Shown here: in pieces, positions 34,351-44,125 of the stretch | Layout: the number at the start of each line of letters is the position of its first letter | Position numbering within the stretch: the first letter of the stretch is position 1 | Assembly: GCA_021498095.1 (NCBI GenBank) | Contig: JAIZWK010000001.1 | Span: 1,475,666-1,539,665 of the forward strand | Source of the DNA: Candidatus Harpocratesius repetitus | Lineage (GTDB): Archaea > Asgardarchaeota > Lokiarchaeia > Sigyniarchaeales > Promethearchaeaceae | DNA length: 64,000 nucleotides | Reading direction: 5' to 3' | Position numbers and translations under genes: made by a program | The notes under the pieces: model-generated | Seen by the model: the letters and a program-made list of their open reading frames with translations, nothing else | Databases searched by the model: none | Told to the model about the DNA's origin: nothing

Positions 34351-35616
34351 ATGCGTAAAAGAGCCGAAAAGCCACCTCGGATAAGAAAACGTCATTTCCG
34401 TAGAGGATGGCAGCATACTCACGCGCAATTAAATCAACTGCTTATTAATTCTTTTTTATCTTCCAAAGAAAAACACAATTCTGCAGAATGGCATGAGAGC
34501 AATGGTCAAAAATATTTGGAAATTAAAGCATCTGATTATTATTCTCTTGGTCTTATTGAAGGAACGGAATTAGGTTCTAAAATTCGCGCTTTAAAAATTA
34601 TAATTAAGGCAATTGCTGCAAAAACCCGACATTCCGGCTATCATTATAATCGATTCTTAGAAATGGCGCACGAATATGAAAATTCTATTCCAGATGAATA
34701 TTTGAGGGACAGTGAAAAAATCGGTACTTTTATTGATGAAGTTCAAGGAATGGCTGACGCACTCAAAGGTATTACCTTTGAAGATGTTTTTTTACAGAAT
34801 TGCTTTATTGATATTGTTTATGGAGAATTGATTCCGTTCGGTGCGAAAATTCCTCAAGATTACGAATTTGGTTGTACATCCATTGGATTTTATCAAAATA
34901 AGCAAATGGTTGAGCAACCTTCTATTTTCATTGGTCAGAACTTTGATTTCAATCTTACTTTCAAACCAACCCTTTCTTTTGTGTTGCATAAGGTGGCTCA
35001 TCATCCACGCATTTTTAGCTTAAGAATGGGAGGCATGTTAGCATTACCAACTGGTTTGAATGAATGGGGACTCCGTACATGTATAAATGTTGTTAAATCT
35101 ACCGTTTCTGCAGGATATACTATTCCTTCTGGTGTTTTAGCCCGACTTGTATTCACATATTGTTTTGATACCGAATCTGCATATAACATGGCTTATCAAC
35201 AACCTGCTTCTAATGGTTACAACTTAATGATTGGTGATTTTCGGCAATTGGTAGTATGTGAAACACTACCTCAGGAACATAATCGGTATGATATTGAATC
35301 TTGGTTTGTTACCTCGAATACCTTTATTGATGCGAAATTTCAGCAATATTTACTATTACCAAATTATTCGAAGGAACGACAGCGCGTAGCAGAGCTAATG
35401 GCTGAAGAAAGTTATCAATCTGGTGTTCATATAAAAAGTATTATGGAAATTCTTAGTAAGAAACCAATAATTTGTCGAAATTCGCTTAATTTAGCAGAGT
35501 CGAGAACACTTGCTTTTATTTCTAATGATTATTTTGGATTGGGAAATCCAGTTGATCATCCATGGGGTTTTATCCCATTAGAGCCAAAAGATTCAAAAAA
35601 AAAAGAATTTCATTAA
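34351..35616 (+). CDS. Peptidase C45-like Ntn hydrolase (acyltransferase/amide hydrolase)
   Basis: 421 residues. The nucleophile is C175 in EFGCTSIGF, where members of the acyl-CoA:isopenicillin N acyltransferase / C45 family self-cleave just before the Cys to make the active enzyme. The following IFIGQNFDF and later TFSGVLARL-like core strands fit the Ntn fold. It lies 77 bases downstream of the maturation protease on the same strand. A Lys/Arg-rich N-terminus (MRKRAEKPPRIRKRHFRRGW) is unusual for the family and could bind nucleic acid or membrane. Natural substrate unknown; it is probably not linked to the hydrogenase. Confidence 0.7.
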   Translation: MRKRAEKPPRIRKRHFRRGWQHTHAQLNQLLINSFLSSKEKHNSAEWHESNGQKYLEIKASDYYSLGLIEGTELGSKIRALKIIIKAIAAKTRHSGYHYNRFLEMAHEYENSIPDEYLRDSEKIGTFIDEVQGMADALKGITFEDVFLQNCFIDIVYGELIPFGAKIPQDYEFGCTSIGFYQNKQMVEQPSIFIGQNFDFNLTFKPTLSFVLHKVAHHPRIFSLRMGGMLALPTGLNEWGLRTCINVVKSTVSAGYTIPSGVLARLVFTYCFDTESAYNMAYQQPASNGYNLMIGDFRQLVVCETLPQEHNRYDIESWFVTSNTFIDAKFQQYLLLPNYSKERQRVAELMAEESYQSGVHIKSIMEILSKKPIICRNSLNLAESRTLAFISNDYFGLGNPVDHPWGFIPLEPKDSKKKEFH

Positions 35617-35673
35617 AAATAAATTGTAAATTCCTTTAAATTTCTTGAGAATTCTCAATATATATTGATCGTG

Positions 35674-36795
35674 TTATAATTCTTTAAATGTAAATGCAAT
35701 TTTACATGCGCCTTCATGAGAAACCATACATGGACCGATCGGGTGTTGTGGAGTACAAGATTTCCCAAATAATGAACATGCTTTTGGTGGTATTTTTCCA
35801 ATTAATACCTCATTACATGAACATCCAGGTGGCATCTTAGGGTTACTTTCCACTTTAATTCCAAATTTACGCACTGCATCATATTCTTGATATTCTTTGC
35901 GTAGTTCATATCCACTTTGTGGTATTTTGCCTATACCCCTCCAAAAACTGTCTTTTACTTGAAAAACTTGAGATAAAAATTGCTGGGCTTTAATATTTCC
36001 TTCATATTTTACAACCCGTGTGTATGTATTTTCAACAGTTGCTCGATTTTCTAGAATTTGTTGAAGAATTCCATGGATTGATATGAGCATATCATTCACA
36101 CCAAATCCACTTATCACCATTGGGGAATGATACGTTGATGCATAATGAACAAAGGGTTTTGCCCCAATTATGGCACAAACATGACCTGGAAGAATAAATG
36201 CATCAATATTTAAATGTGGAATTGACAAGATAACATCCATAGCTGGTGGTACAAGTTTGTAAACACAAATAATACTAAAATTTTTAGGTGGTTTCATTGC
36301 AATTTCAAAAGCAATTAGTGGAGCAGTTGTTTCAAATCCAATTGCAAAAAACACTATTTCTTTAGATGGGTTCTGTCGAGCCATCTCTACAGCATCATGG
36401 GGGCTGTATACTACTTCTACTTGGGCACCTTGAGCTTTAAGTTCAAGAAGTGAATAATTTGATGAAGGAACCCTCATCATATCACCAAAAGTGGTTAAAA
36501 TAACGTTATCACGCTTACATAACTCCACAGCAATATCAATATCAGATGCAGGGCAAACACAAACGGGGCAGCCAGGACCAGAAATAACACGAATGTTAGA
36601 AGGAAGTAAACTGCGAAGCCCATTTTTTGCAATTGTATATTCATGCGTTCCGCAGATATGCATTATAGTGATAGATCGATTAAGTTTAGCTGCGTCTTCA
36701 TGAATTTTTTTTAAAATATCTCGACTTAAGCCGATATCGTCAACATCTGAGACATCTTTGGGTTGAACCATAAGATTATTAATTGCACGATACAT
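35674..36795 (-). CDS. hypD: Hydrogenase assembly protein HypD
   Basis: 373 residues. The N-terminal motif MHICGTHEYTIA and GPGCPVCVCP are diagnostic, and the C-terminal PPGCSCNEVLIGK with ACSLFGKSCTPQHPIGPCMV supplies the [4Fe-4S] ligands. HypD holds the iron and accepts CN and CO during cofactor assembly together with HypC. It is convergent with the C45 gene. Together with hypC, hypF, hypE it completes the iron-cofactor part of the pathway; hypA and hypB for nickel are not in the window. Confidence 0.97.
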   Translation of the reverse strand: MYRAINNLMVQPKDVSDVDDIGLSRDILKKIHEDAAKLNRSITIMHICGTHEYTIAKNGLRSLLPSNIRVISGPGCPVCVCPASDIDIAVELCKRDNVILTTFGDMMRVPSSNYSLLELKAQGAQVEVVYSPHDAVEMARQNPSKEIVFFAIGFETTAPLIAFEIAMKPPKNFSIICVYKLVPPAMDVILSIPHLNIDAFILPGHVCAIIGAKPFVHYASTYHSPMVISGFGVNDMLISIHGILQQILENRATVENTYTRVVKYEGNIKAQQFLSQVFQVKDSFWRGIGKIPQSGYELRKEYQEYDAVRKFGIKVESNPKMPPGCSCNEVLIGKIPPKACSLFGKSCTPQHPIGPCMVSHEGACKIAFTFKEL

Positions 36796-36871
36796 AAATC
36801 TCTTTGGAAAATTCTAAATTTATATATACTATCAGTAGAGAATTAAAAAAAAGGTCTCCCTAAGATAAAGA

Positions 36872-37420
36872 TTAATCTCCTATTTCTAAACCCATGCTAA
36901 GCGTTGTATAGAACTTTCCTTTAATATAAAGAACACGAGAAATTCGCCCTTCTTCTATAAATCCCATCTTTTTGTAGAGATTAATTGCTGCTGTATTATC
37001 TTCACGCACTTCTAAATTGATTTTTTTAACAATATTGCTATTATATGCCCATTCAATCAAATATTTCATTAAAGCTTCGCCAATTCCCAAACGCCAGTAT
37101 TTTTTCTTAACTGAGATTCCCAAATTTCCTGCATGTTTAGTTCGAGGTCTATTTCCACAATGAATATCTGCCAAAGCCACGATTTCATTCTCAATTAAGG
37201 CCACTACAAAGATATTATTCTGTGTTATATTTATTTTTGAAATAAATTTTCTTTCATCATCGACAGTTTTATCAAATTCGCCTGGTCCAAAAGTTAAATT
37301 GTCAGATTCTCCAGCTATCTGATTAACATATTCAAGTATCGCTTTAGCTTCATCTGGAATAGCAGGTCTAATAAGTAACGTCTTTCCATTTCTTAATTCT
37401 ACAGATTTTGATGGATACAT
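36872..37420 (-). CDS. GNAT-family N-acetyltransferase
   Basis: 182 residues. The GNAT core is visible: GNLGISVKKKYWRLGIGEAL is the acetyl-CoA-binding Q/RxxGxG/A segment, and IVKKINLEVREDNTAAINLYKKMGF is the typical motif B with N..A..LY.K.GF. Such enzymes acetylate protein N-termini or small amines; the substrate cannot be told. It lies 76 bases from hypD on the same strand, but gap and content suggest an independent gene. Confidence 0.9.
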   Translation of the reverse strand: MYPSKSVELRNGKTLLIRPAIPDEAKAILEYVNQIAGESDNLTFGPGEFDKTVDDERKFISKINITQNNIFVVALIENEIVALADIHCGNRPRTKHAGNLGISVKKKYWRLGIGEALMKYLIEWAYNSNIVKKINLEVREDNTAAINLYKKMGFIEEGRISRVLYIKGKFYTTLSMGLEIGD

Positions 37421-37499
37421 ACCTTTTTATAATAAAAATGACGAAAAAAACATTTCGTTTTGACTTCTTTTTTCTTTTCAAAGTAAGAAATTAACCAAA

Positions 37500-38807
37500 T
37501 TAAAGAGTTCTATCTTTAAATAGAAAATATTTAATTGCTGGAACAACAAATATTGTTTTATTTCTAATTTCATGGTTTTTAGTTTGTCTTAACATAATTG
37601 TCCTTTCTTCTTTCCATGATATGATAAATCCTTTATCAAGATTGAATTGTTTCATAAATTTTTCAATTCCTTTGGTGTGAATTTTCCCAAATTTAATCTC
37701 AAAGGGCAAAATTTCTTTATTTTTACTAATAATTACTGCATCTACTTCATTTTGTTGTGTATTTCGCCAGAAAAATTCTGCTTGAAGTAATTTCACTACC
37801 ATCCATTCAAATATCCTTGATTTTGATTGGATATCTTTACCAAAAACAAGATCAACAGAAACTATACTTGGATAATAGCGTTTTTTTTTTCTCTCGATCT
37901 TTCGTTGATCTCGGGAAAAATTGTATATTTTTCTGATTAGAAATGAATTTTCAAGATATGAAAGGTATTGGGAAATTGTTTGTCGTGATCTTCCCAAATC
38001 TGCAGCAAGATTGCTTGGTTCAATAATTTGGCCAGGATTATTATAAATTAACTTTAGTAATGATTCTAAAAGAGAAATATCTCGAATATTATAAGTGTAT
38101 GGTATTTCTTTAAAAAGTATTTTCTCCAATAAGCTCTCTTCTAAGTATTTTTTTATTATTTCTTTATCTTTAATTCCTACAAGTTCAGGAAATCCTTGTG
38201 TTTGTAAAAATTCTTGCCATAATGATTGCAATTCATGAATATATAAAGAAATTGGAGAATAATTATCCAATTGTTTCCCTTTAAACGTTAAGTATTCACT
38301 AAATGTTAATGGTTCAACTTTAAACAAGAATAATCGTCCTGCTAAAGTCTCTTTTGATGATTTTTGGATAAATAAAGATTCTGAACCAGAGAGGATTATT
38401 TTCATTTTTGGATAAAGATCATAGAATGTCTTAATTTGATTTTCCCAATTTTCCATTTTTTGAATCTCATCCAGAATCAAAATTATTTTTTCATTTCGGC
38501 AATTAACTTCTGTTAAATTTTCAAATTCAGAGATAATTAATTCTAACCTTTTGTTTTGAAATTCATCAAACGAGAAATACAATATATGCTGAGTCGAAAA
38601 CCCTTTAGAGATTTCATTTTGGATTATTTTCTTCATTATCATGGTTTTTCCGACACGACGAAGACCGATCAACGCAATTATCTGCTTCATTGGGAGATAT
38701 TTTTCAATTTCTTGAAATATATCTCTGTATTTAAAGTCAAGATTGAAATTGGATGGATCTTTCCACCAAGGATTTGCTCTAATCATATATTCTGAGATCT
38801 CAATCAT
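37500..38807 (-). CDS. AAA ATPase of the AAA_14/DUF4143 type
   Basis: 435 residues. The Walker A motif LRRVGKTMIMKK, Walker B ILILDEIQKM, and the sensor SGSESLFI with ETLAGRLFLFKV identify the family. The C-terminal half holds DUF4143 (a winged helix, GQIIEPSNLAADLGRSRQTI, then a nuclease-like VDAVIISKNKEILPFEIKFG with D...EIK). These ATPases are widespread in archaea and often mobile; their role is not settled. The upstream region carries a strong 23-base inverted repeat. Confidence 0.9.
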   Translation of the reverse strand: MIEISEYMIRANPWWKDPSNFNLDFKYRDIFQEIEKYLPMKQIIALIGLRRVGKTMIMKKIIQNEISKGFSTQHILYFSFDEFQNKRLELIISEFENLTEVNCRNEKIILILDEIQKMENWENQIKTFYDLYPKMKIILSGSESLFIQKSSKETLAGRLFLFKVEPLTFSEYLTFKGKQLDNYSPISLYIHELQSLWQEFLQTQGFPELVGIKDKEIIKKYLEESLLEKILFKEIPYTYNIRDISLLESLLKLIYNNPGQIIEPSNLAADLGRSRQTISQYLSYLENSFLIRKIYNFSRDQRKIERKKKRYYPSIVSVDLVFGKDIQSKSRIFEWMVVKLLQAEFFWRNTQQNEVDAVIISKNKEILPFEIKFGKIHTKGIEKFMKQFNLDKGFIISWKEERTIMLRQTKNHEIRNKTIFVVPAIKYFLFKDRTL

Positions 38808-38852
38808 TTTAATCGAACGGAATAATTCTTTGTTTAATCATTCTAATATTTG

Positions 38853-38936
38853 TGTTATTTATAGTTAACATAATTTCTAATTTTATGTTAATTATATCTA
38901 ACAAAAAATAAATAATTATGTTAATCATAAATAACA
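38853..38936. repeat. 23-base inverted repeat upstream of the AAA ATPase
   Basis: TGTTATTTATAGTTAACATAATT-type arms at 38853-38875 and 38914-38936 are reverse complements except for two bases. Between them are 38 bases with a third ATGTTAA core. It lies 46 bases ahead of the ATPase start, in the promoter region, and could be an operator or a cruciform. I see no other copy in the window. Confidence 0.55.
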
Positions 38937-39034
38937 TAAATTTCATAAATAAATAATTAAGTATTTTAAAAATCTTGCTCATTTTAAAGATTTAAAATTC
39001 AGAGGTTTTTGGAAAGAAAAATATGAAAAAAGAT

Positions 39035-40075
39035 TTAATCTTTGACTTTCATCTCTGACTTTGTTGGTTCTTCGTCTTCACAAGCATTATAACACGAATC
39101 TGCAAAGACGCATCGATATCCTTCCTGTTCTATCTCAATTGTGCAATGTTGACTGTATGGAGCAAGCTTATTACGAATAGTTTCCCTCAAAGTTGTTATC
39201 TCTTCTGGATTACACAATGTTGTAACTGCATGAAGCGTTATTATATGATTTTCTCCATCAAGCGACCAAATATGAAAATCATGAATATCTGAAACTAAAG
39301 GAATGGTTTTAAGCTTTGCAATTATTTCAGTAGATTCTTCGTCAAATGGGTTTTTCATTAAAATTATGCGAAATATCTCAATTAAATAACCCGCGGCTTG
39401 ATAAAGAATAAAAGCTGCCAAGATAAATGAAAGGATGGTATCGAGAAGGGGAATATATATAAACATCATAATTCCACCAGTAATTAGAACTGCAATCCAT
39501 CCAATCATATCTTCTAAAAGATGAAGTGTCACAATTTTTTCTGAATATCCATTTCGTTTTCGCAGGCGCCACATTGAAAAGAAATTTACCGCCACACCCA
39601 CAATTGCCATAATAAAAATTCCTGTTGGTAGAACTTCTTCAGGTGCGAATATACGTTTAATACCCTCTGTTATGCTGTATATAGAGCCTGCAATCAATGA
39701 GATTGCAGTAAATATTGTTCCTAATGTCTGAAAACGCTGGTATCCATAAGTATACTTACGATCGGGAGATTTTTTACTATATTTTGCCAAGCCGTATAAC
39801 AAGCCCAATGATAAACTATCTCCAAAATCATGAAAGGCATCTGTTATAATGGCAATACTGTTTGTGAACCAACCTCCAACAAATTCAAATAATGTGAAGA
39901 AAAGATTTAGGAAGAAGGGTAATCCTAATGAATCAACAGAATCTTGAGTATGTGAATGTCTGTGTGAATGTCCATGTGAATTTTTGTGCGAATGTTCGTG
40001 TGAGTGTTCATGTGAGTGTTTGCATGAATCTCCATTTAAATGTCCATGCTGCTCACTATGCAATTGTCTATTCAT
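39035..40075 (-). CDS. Zinc/cation exporter of the CDF family
   Basis: 346 residues. The N-terminus is a His-rich metal-sensing stretch of repeated HSHEHSH units (about residues 20-45). Six transmembrane helices follow, with the metal site motif TDAFHDFGDSLSLG (H and D residues in helix 2) and LHLLEDMIGWIAV (H and D in helix 5), both typical of CDF zinc transporters. The C-terminal domain has HDFHIWSLDG. A Cys-rich ending (CVFADSCYNACEDEE) is unusual and may bind metal too. It overlaps the ArsR-type gene by 8 bases, so they form one operon. Confidence 0.95.
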   Translation of the reverse strand: MNRQLHSEQHGHLNGDSCKHSHEHSHEHSHKNSHGHSHRHSHTQDSVDSLGLPFFLNLFFTLFEFVGGWFTNSIAIITDAFHDFGDSLSLGLLYGLAKYSKKSPDRKYTYGYQRFQTLGTIFTAISLIAGSIYSITEGIKRIFAPEEVLPTGIFIMAIVGVAVNFFSMWRLRKRNGYSEKIVTLHLLEDMIGWIAVLITGGIMMFIYIPLLDTILSFILAAFILYQAAGYLIEIFRIILMKNPFDEESTEIIAKLKTIPLVSDIHDFHIWSLDGENHIITLHAVTTLCNPEEITTLRETIRNKLAPYSQHCTIEIEQEGYRCVFADSCYNACEDEEPTKSEMKVKD

Positions 40076-40427
40076 TTTTTATCTCAATTCCTTGTAAAAT
40101 GTGAAGATGTTCTTCTAAACATGATAATGTTTTATCACAACCATCTCCTCCGCGGATGTGCTGAATAGCATCCGCTAATATGTGCAAAACATGAGTATCT
40201 GCCAACGAATAATATCGATGTTGTCCCTCTTTTCGGAATTTTACCAAATGATTCTCTTTCAAAATATTCAATTGGTATGTGATACCTGGAAGTGTTATTT
40301 CACCAATGTTCATTTGAATATCCTTAACAGATCTCTCTTTTGCAAAAAGAAGTAGCAAAATTTTAATCCTAGTTTCATCTCCAAGCACTGAAAAGAAAGA
40401 AGAAATGGTGCGAGAATAAATCTTCAT
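40068..40427 (-). CDS. ArsR/SmtB-type metal-responsive repressor
   Basis: 119 residues. A winged helix (VLGDETRIKILLLLF, then LPGITYQLNILKENHLVKFRKEGQHRYYSL) is flanked by a C-terminal helix. Possible metal ligands are H113-like (EEHLHIL), H in DTHVLHIL and C in GCDKTLSC. The protein would repress the exporter that overlaps its 3' end and release DNA on binding zinc. The AT-rich region ahead of the start (40430-40490) is the likely operator. Strong context; the ligand is inferred. Confidence 0.9.
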   Translation of the reverse strand: MKIYSRTISSFFSVLGDETRIKILLLLFAKERSVKDIQMNIGEITLPGITYQLNILKENHLVKFRKEGQHRYYSLADTHVLHILADAIQHIRGGDGCDKTLSCLEEHLHILQGIEIKNE

Positions 40428-40566
40428 GAGATTAAGTACGGACTTAACTATATATTTTTTATTGTTATTAAAAATTAAAAAAAATGTCTTCGAGCTAAAT
40501 TAAATGAATCTCAAAACTGAAAAATTATGAATTTTTATATTCTCATGGTGCACTAGGAAAATTAAG

Positions 40567-41193
40567 ATGGGTGTAATCAGCGTGGAAAATAAGATCGAAA
40601 CCGCAGATTTATCATTTGATTCGCATTTTAAAAAAATGAACTACTACTTAGCTTCGATTGGACTAATTATTGTAGTTGCTCTAATTGTAATCTTTATTGA
40701 TAGTCCTCAACTCCAAATTTGGTCTCTATTAGCAGGTGCAGCTGGATTAATCTATATTTCATCCCAAGTGATAAAATATGGAAGTTATGATCGAATTAAA
40801 TTTGGGAAAGCAGGAATTTTCTTAGAAAAATCTAAATCAGCCATGCCCAAAGATGTAATACTATTAGATGACATCGATAATTTTGAATTGTACATTCGGA
40901 AATCACGCATAAGCGCCAATGAGACTAATGAAAATAAAGAAAATGATGAAAATAAAGAAAAAATCAAAATCAATGAATCAAACGGAAAACAAAAAACACA
41001 AGATTTTAAATATTGGTTAGAAATTCTAATTGTAAAACGTTTGGGAGAACGAGTTCTAATCGATATGCAAAAATTCATATCAGGAACCTTTGAAAATATA
41101 ATGGAAACCGCACAATTGATTGAAAAATTTGTTAAAGAAAGATATCATCTAGATGTTGAAATTATCAAGACAAATTTTAATTCATTTCAATAG
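40567..41193 (+). CDS. Two-helix membrane protein with a PH-like cytoplasmic part
   Basis: 208 residues. Two adjacent transmembrane helices (YLASIGLIIVVALIVIFI and IWSLLAGAAGLIYISSQVI, about 27-70) are followed by a soluble part of mixed strands (YDRIKFGKAGIFLEKSKSAM, then VILLDDIDNFELYI, then FKYWLEILIVKRLGERVLI) interrupted by an Asn/Glu/Lys low-complexity run. It resembles bacterial-PH-type membrane proteins, but I cannot name the family. No operon partner. Confidence 0.65.
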   Translation: MGVISVENKIETADLSFDSHFKKMNYYLASIGLIIVVALIVIFIDSPQLQIWSLLAGAAGLIYISSQVIKYGSYDRIKFGKAGIFLEKSKSAMPKDVILLDDIDNFELYIRKSRISANETNENKENDENKEKIKINESNGKQKTQDFKYWLEILIVKRLGERVLIDMQKFISGTFENIMETAQLIEKFVKERYHLDVEIIKTNFNSFQ

Positions 41194-41447
41194 ATTGAGT
41201 AAAAAATCAAAGTTTTTGATTATTCAATCTGAAATTTTATAGATTTTATAGATTAAAATACTGTAAATTAATATTACAAACATTTCACTTTAGCATCATC
41301 ATATTAATTACTTCACTCGTTTGAACCATCCATTTTTTTATCTCTTATTCTATATTCTACTTCTTTTGCGCTTTTCTTCTTTATCTATCAAATCTTAATT
41401 TCACTTTTGAAAGCAAAAAATTTTTGAACTGTTTTTTCCACTAAAAC

Positions 41448-42668
41448 ATGAGTAAAATGAAGTTCCGAAAGTTACAAACGATGAACAAAGAATGTTCAGT
41501 GTTGGGATTTGGTTGCATGCGTTTACCCACAATTGGTGAAGGGGATGTAAGACATATTGACGAACCAAAAGCGATCAAGTTGATTCGCCAAGGAATTAAT
41601 CTGGGTATAAATTACATTGATACTGCGTGGCCTTATCATAATAAAGAAAGTGAGTCTGTAGTGGGAAAGGCACTGCAAGATGGATATAGAGAGAAAGTGG
41701 TGTTGGTTACTAAAGCTCCGATTTGGGAGTATAAAGAACCTGCAGATTTTGAGAAATATTTAAGAAAACAGTTGGAAAAATTGAACACTGATCATATCGA
41801 CATTTATCTGCTTCATGCTTTAAATAAAATGAGATTTCAGCGTGTTTTAGATTTAAATGTGTTGAAAGCAGCTGAAAAAGCTAAAAAAGAAGGTTTGATT
41901 AACTACATAGGGTTTTCTTTTCACGGAAATTATGAAGTATTTTGTGAGATATTAGATGCATATTCTTGGGATGTCTGCCAAATTCAGTTTAATTATATGG
42001 ATATCAATTCACAAGCTACTGAAAAAGGATTGCTGTATGCTGGAACTAAGAATATACCTGTAATTGTGATGGAACCATTATTAGGTGGAAAATTGGTTCG
42101 AGAAACTGAAGAAACTTTAGAAATTGTTGCTGATGCCCCAACTCATAGAACTCTCGCCGAATGGGCATTTCAGTTTGTCTGGAATTATCCTGAAGTAAAA
42201 GTTGTTCTAAGTGGGATGAACACTGAAGCACAACTCTTAGAGAATGTTCAAAGTGCGGAAAGTTCTTGCCCAAATTCTATGAATCCTATTGAATTCGAGG
42301 TTATTGAAAAGCTACGATGTGCCTATCAAAATCTTTTTGCTGTTCCGTGTACACGATGTGAATATTGCATGCCCTGTCCTTCAGGAGTAAATATTCCTAT
42401 GAATTTGCTGGTATTAAATGAAGCTGCATGGACGGGTTCAGCTGATTCTATGAAAGGTTGGTTTGATTCTTTTGCCCAAACGCCGGAAGAATTAGCTGAA
42501 AAACCGAATAATGGTGCGGCACAGTTATGTGTAGAATGCATGGCATGTATAGAAAAATGTCCCCAGGGTATTCAGATCCCTGAAGAATTAAAAAAAGTCG
42601 TTGCAATCTACAAAGAACAGAAAGATCCTTCATTAGTATTTAAATCTGAAAGAAATAAAAGAAATTGA
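41448..42668 (+). CDS. Aldo/keto reductase with C-terminal ferredoxin domain
   Basis: 406 residues. The NADPH-binding barrel shows GFGCMRLP, D and Y in NYIDTAWPYHNKESE, K in LVTKAP and H in IYLLHAL, the catalytic tetrad. The last about 90 residues add CTRCEYCMPCPSGVNIP and CVECMACIEKCPQGIQIP, two [4Fe-4S] clusters. This is a known archaeal and bacterial fusion that probably couples NAD(P)H and ferredoxin-type electron flow. Redox substrate unknown. It is followed by an IS4-type transposase gene, and no operon partner is seen. Confidence 0.92.
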   Translation: MSKMKFRKLQTMNKECSVLGFGCMRLPTIGEGDVRHIDEPKAIKLIRQGINLGINYIDTAWPYHNKESESVVGKALQDGYREKVVLVTKAPIWEYKEPADFEKYLRKQLEKLNTDHIDIYLLHALNKMRFQRVLDLNVLKAAEKAKKEGLINYIGFSFHGNYEVFCEILDAYSWDVCQIQFNYMDINSQATEKGLLYAGTKNIPVIVMEPLLGGKLVRETEETLEIVADAPTHRTLAEWAFQFVWNYPEVKVVLSGMNTEAQLLENVQSAESSCPNSMNPIEFEVIEKLRCAYQNLFAVPCTRCEYCMPCPSGVNIPMNLLVLNEAAWTGSADSMKGWFDSFAQTPEELAEKPNNGAAQLCVECMACIEKCPQGIQIPEELKKVVAIYKEQKDPSLVFKSERNKRN

Positions 42669-42859
42669 AAGCAAAATGACATGTAAAATTGTGCTAAATA
42701 TTCTAGAGCGAGTAATCTATTGAATCTTTTTTACTTTGAAGTCCAAAAAATTCTAAAACAATTCTCAACTATTCGACAAAAAAAATAAATAACAATTAAC
42801 CCATATTGTCTAGTATTTGCATCAACGAGAATAAAAGAAATGGATACTTGGATAATTTT

Positions 42860-44125
42860 ATGGCTCAAAATACCCAAGCCGTGTATCGAATTCCACAATT
42901 CGGTCCACGTTATCCAATTTTCAATAGGATTTCCTTCTTCAAAAATCTTGCGAAATCAGTTTGCAAAGCTGTTAACATTCCTGTCTCCCGACAAGGTCGA
43001 AAATGGTATTTAGATGATATTTTGGCAGTATTATGTTATTGTTGGATCCGTGGTGTCTCAGTACACCACGCTTGTGAAAAGTTAAACAGGTGGGCACAGA
43101 AATTTTTAGGTTTTCAACCTCGTGAGTATCATGATGGTCGTAGATCCCGTGCTTTTCCACACCAAACCACAATAAACGATTGGTTACGGACACAGACGCT
43201 TTTCAATGTAGTAGAGATCTATCGAATTGTATTTGAAAAGATGATTCGGTTGGTTTTCCTTAAAGATCGAAGAACCCATCCTGTCGTGTTAGAATTTGAC
43301 CTTACTTATCTCGGCTATTGGGGAAAACGTAGAGATTTAAAGATAAAAGGTAGTAGAATGGTAAAGGGAACCAGAATGATCCGTCATTATCATGGAGCGA
43401 TGATTCATGGACTGCATAAATCTCTTTTTGTAGGATGTCATCATGTGGCAAAAGGAGAATCAAAAATTCCATATATGCTTAATACTGCTGATTGGTTATT
43501 AAATTTGGGACTAGAAATCAAAGTTTGTGTGATTGATCGTGAATACTACCGTCAAAATATTTTAAAATCATTCAAAAATCGGGGAATTCCTGTAATCACA
43601 CCTGCAAAAAACTACAAACAACTTAAAAAAGCAAAAAAAGAGTATATTTTAGGAAATAAAGAGAGGATTCAAACCTTCACAATAAGAACTAAGAATAAAG
43701 CGAACCAAAAGCGAAAATTTACACGTTGCTGGGTTCATTTATTTCCTCGAGGAAAACAGAATTTAAATGATTTGAAATACGCCTATCGACAAGGACAATT
43801 AAGTTTAAATAAAACATGTGAACAATTATATGGCTTAATTACGACTATTGCACCACAATATCGCTCAAAGTCTTTCGTGTACCTAATCAAGCGATATTAC
43901 AAAATGAGATGGCAAATTGAGACTGCGTTTCGTGATGTAAACATTCACAAAGGACTTTGGCGGTTAAATAGAGATGGAACTCGACTCTTTGGTGAAATGG
44001 GCAAATATTTATTGTTCAATTATTGGCAGATTGAAAGAGATCAAATCTCCTCTAATCACCAAATGACGTTCCAAGAATATCGCGATTGGCTTATGGATGA
44101 ATTTTCTCATACTATTGACTTGTAA
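42860..44125 (+). CDS. IS4-superfamily-like DDE transposase
   Basis: 421 residues from ATG 42860 (MAQNTQAVYRIP); a TTG at 42806 is the other choice. Catalytic residues appear as D in LEFDLTYLG, D in CVIDREYYR and E in the YKMRWQIETAFRDV region, which has the Y..R...E order of the IS4 YREK box though the last Lys is not in place. I could not find matching inverted repeats or target duplications at 42670-42860 or 44126-44260, so only the gene, not the element, is delimited. The frame is complete. Confidence 0.8.
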   Translation: MAQNTQAVYRIPQFGPRYPIFNRISFFKNLAKSVCKAVNIPVSRQGRKWYLDDILAVLCYCWIRGVSVHHACEKLNRWAQKFLGFQPREYHDGRRSRAFPHQTTINDWLRTQTLFNVVEIYRIVFEKMIRLVFLKDRRTHPVVLEFDLTYLGYWGKRRDLKIKGSRMVKGTRMIRHYHGAMIHGLHKSLFVGCHHVAKGESKIPYMLNTADWLLNLGLEIKVCVIDREYYRQNILKSFKNRGIPVITPAKNYKQLKKAKKEYILGNKERIQTFTIRTKNKANQKRKFTRCWVHLFPRGKQNLNDLKYAYRQGQLSLNKTCEQLYGLITTIAPQYRSKSFVYLIKRYYKMRWQIETAFRDVNIHKGLWRLNRDGTRLFGEMGKYLLFNYWQIERDQISSNHQMTFQEYRDWLMDEFSHTIDL

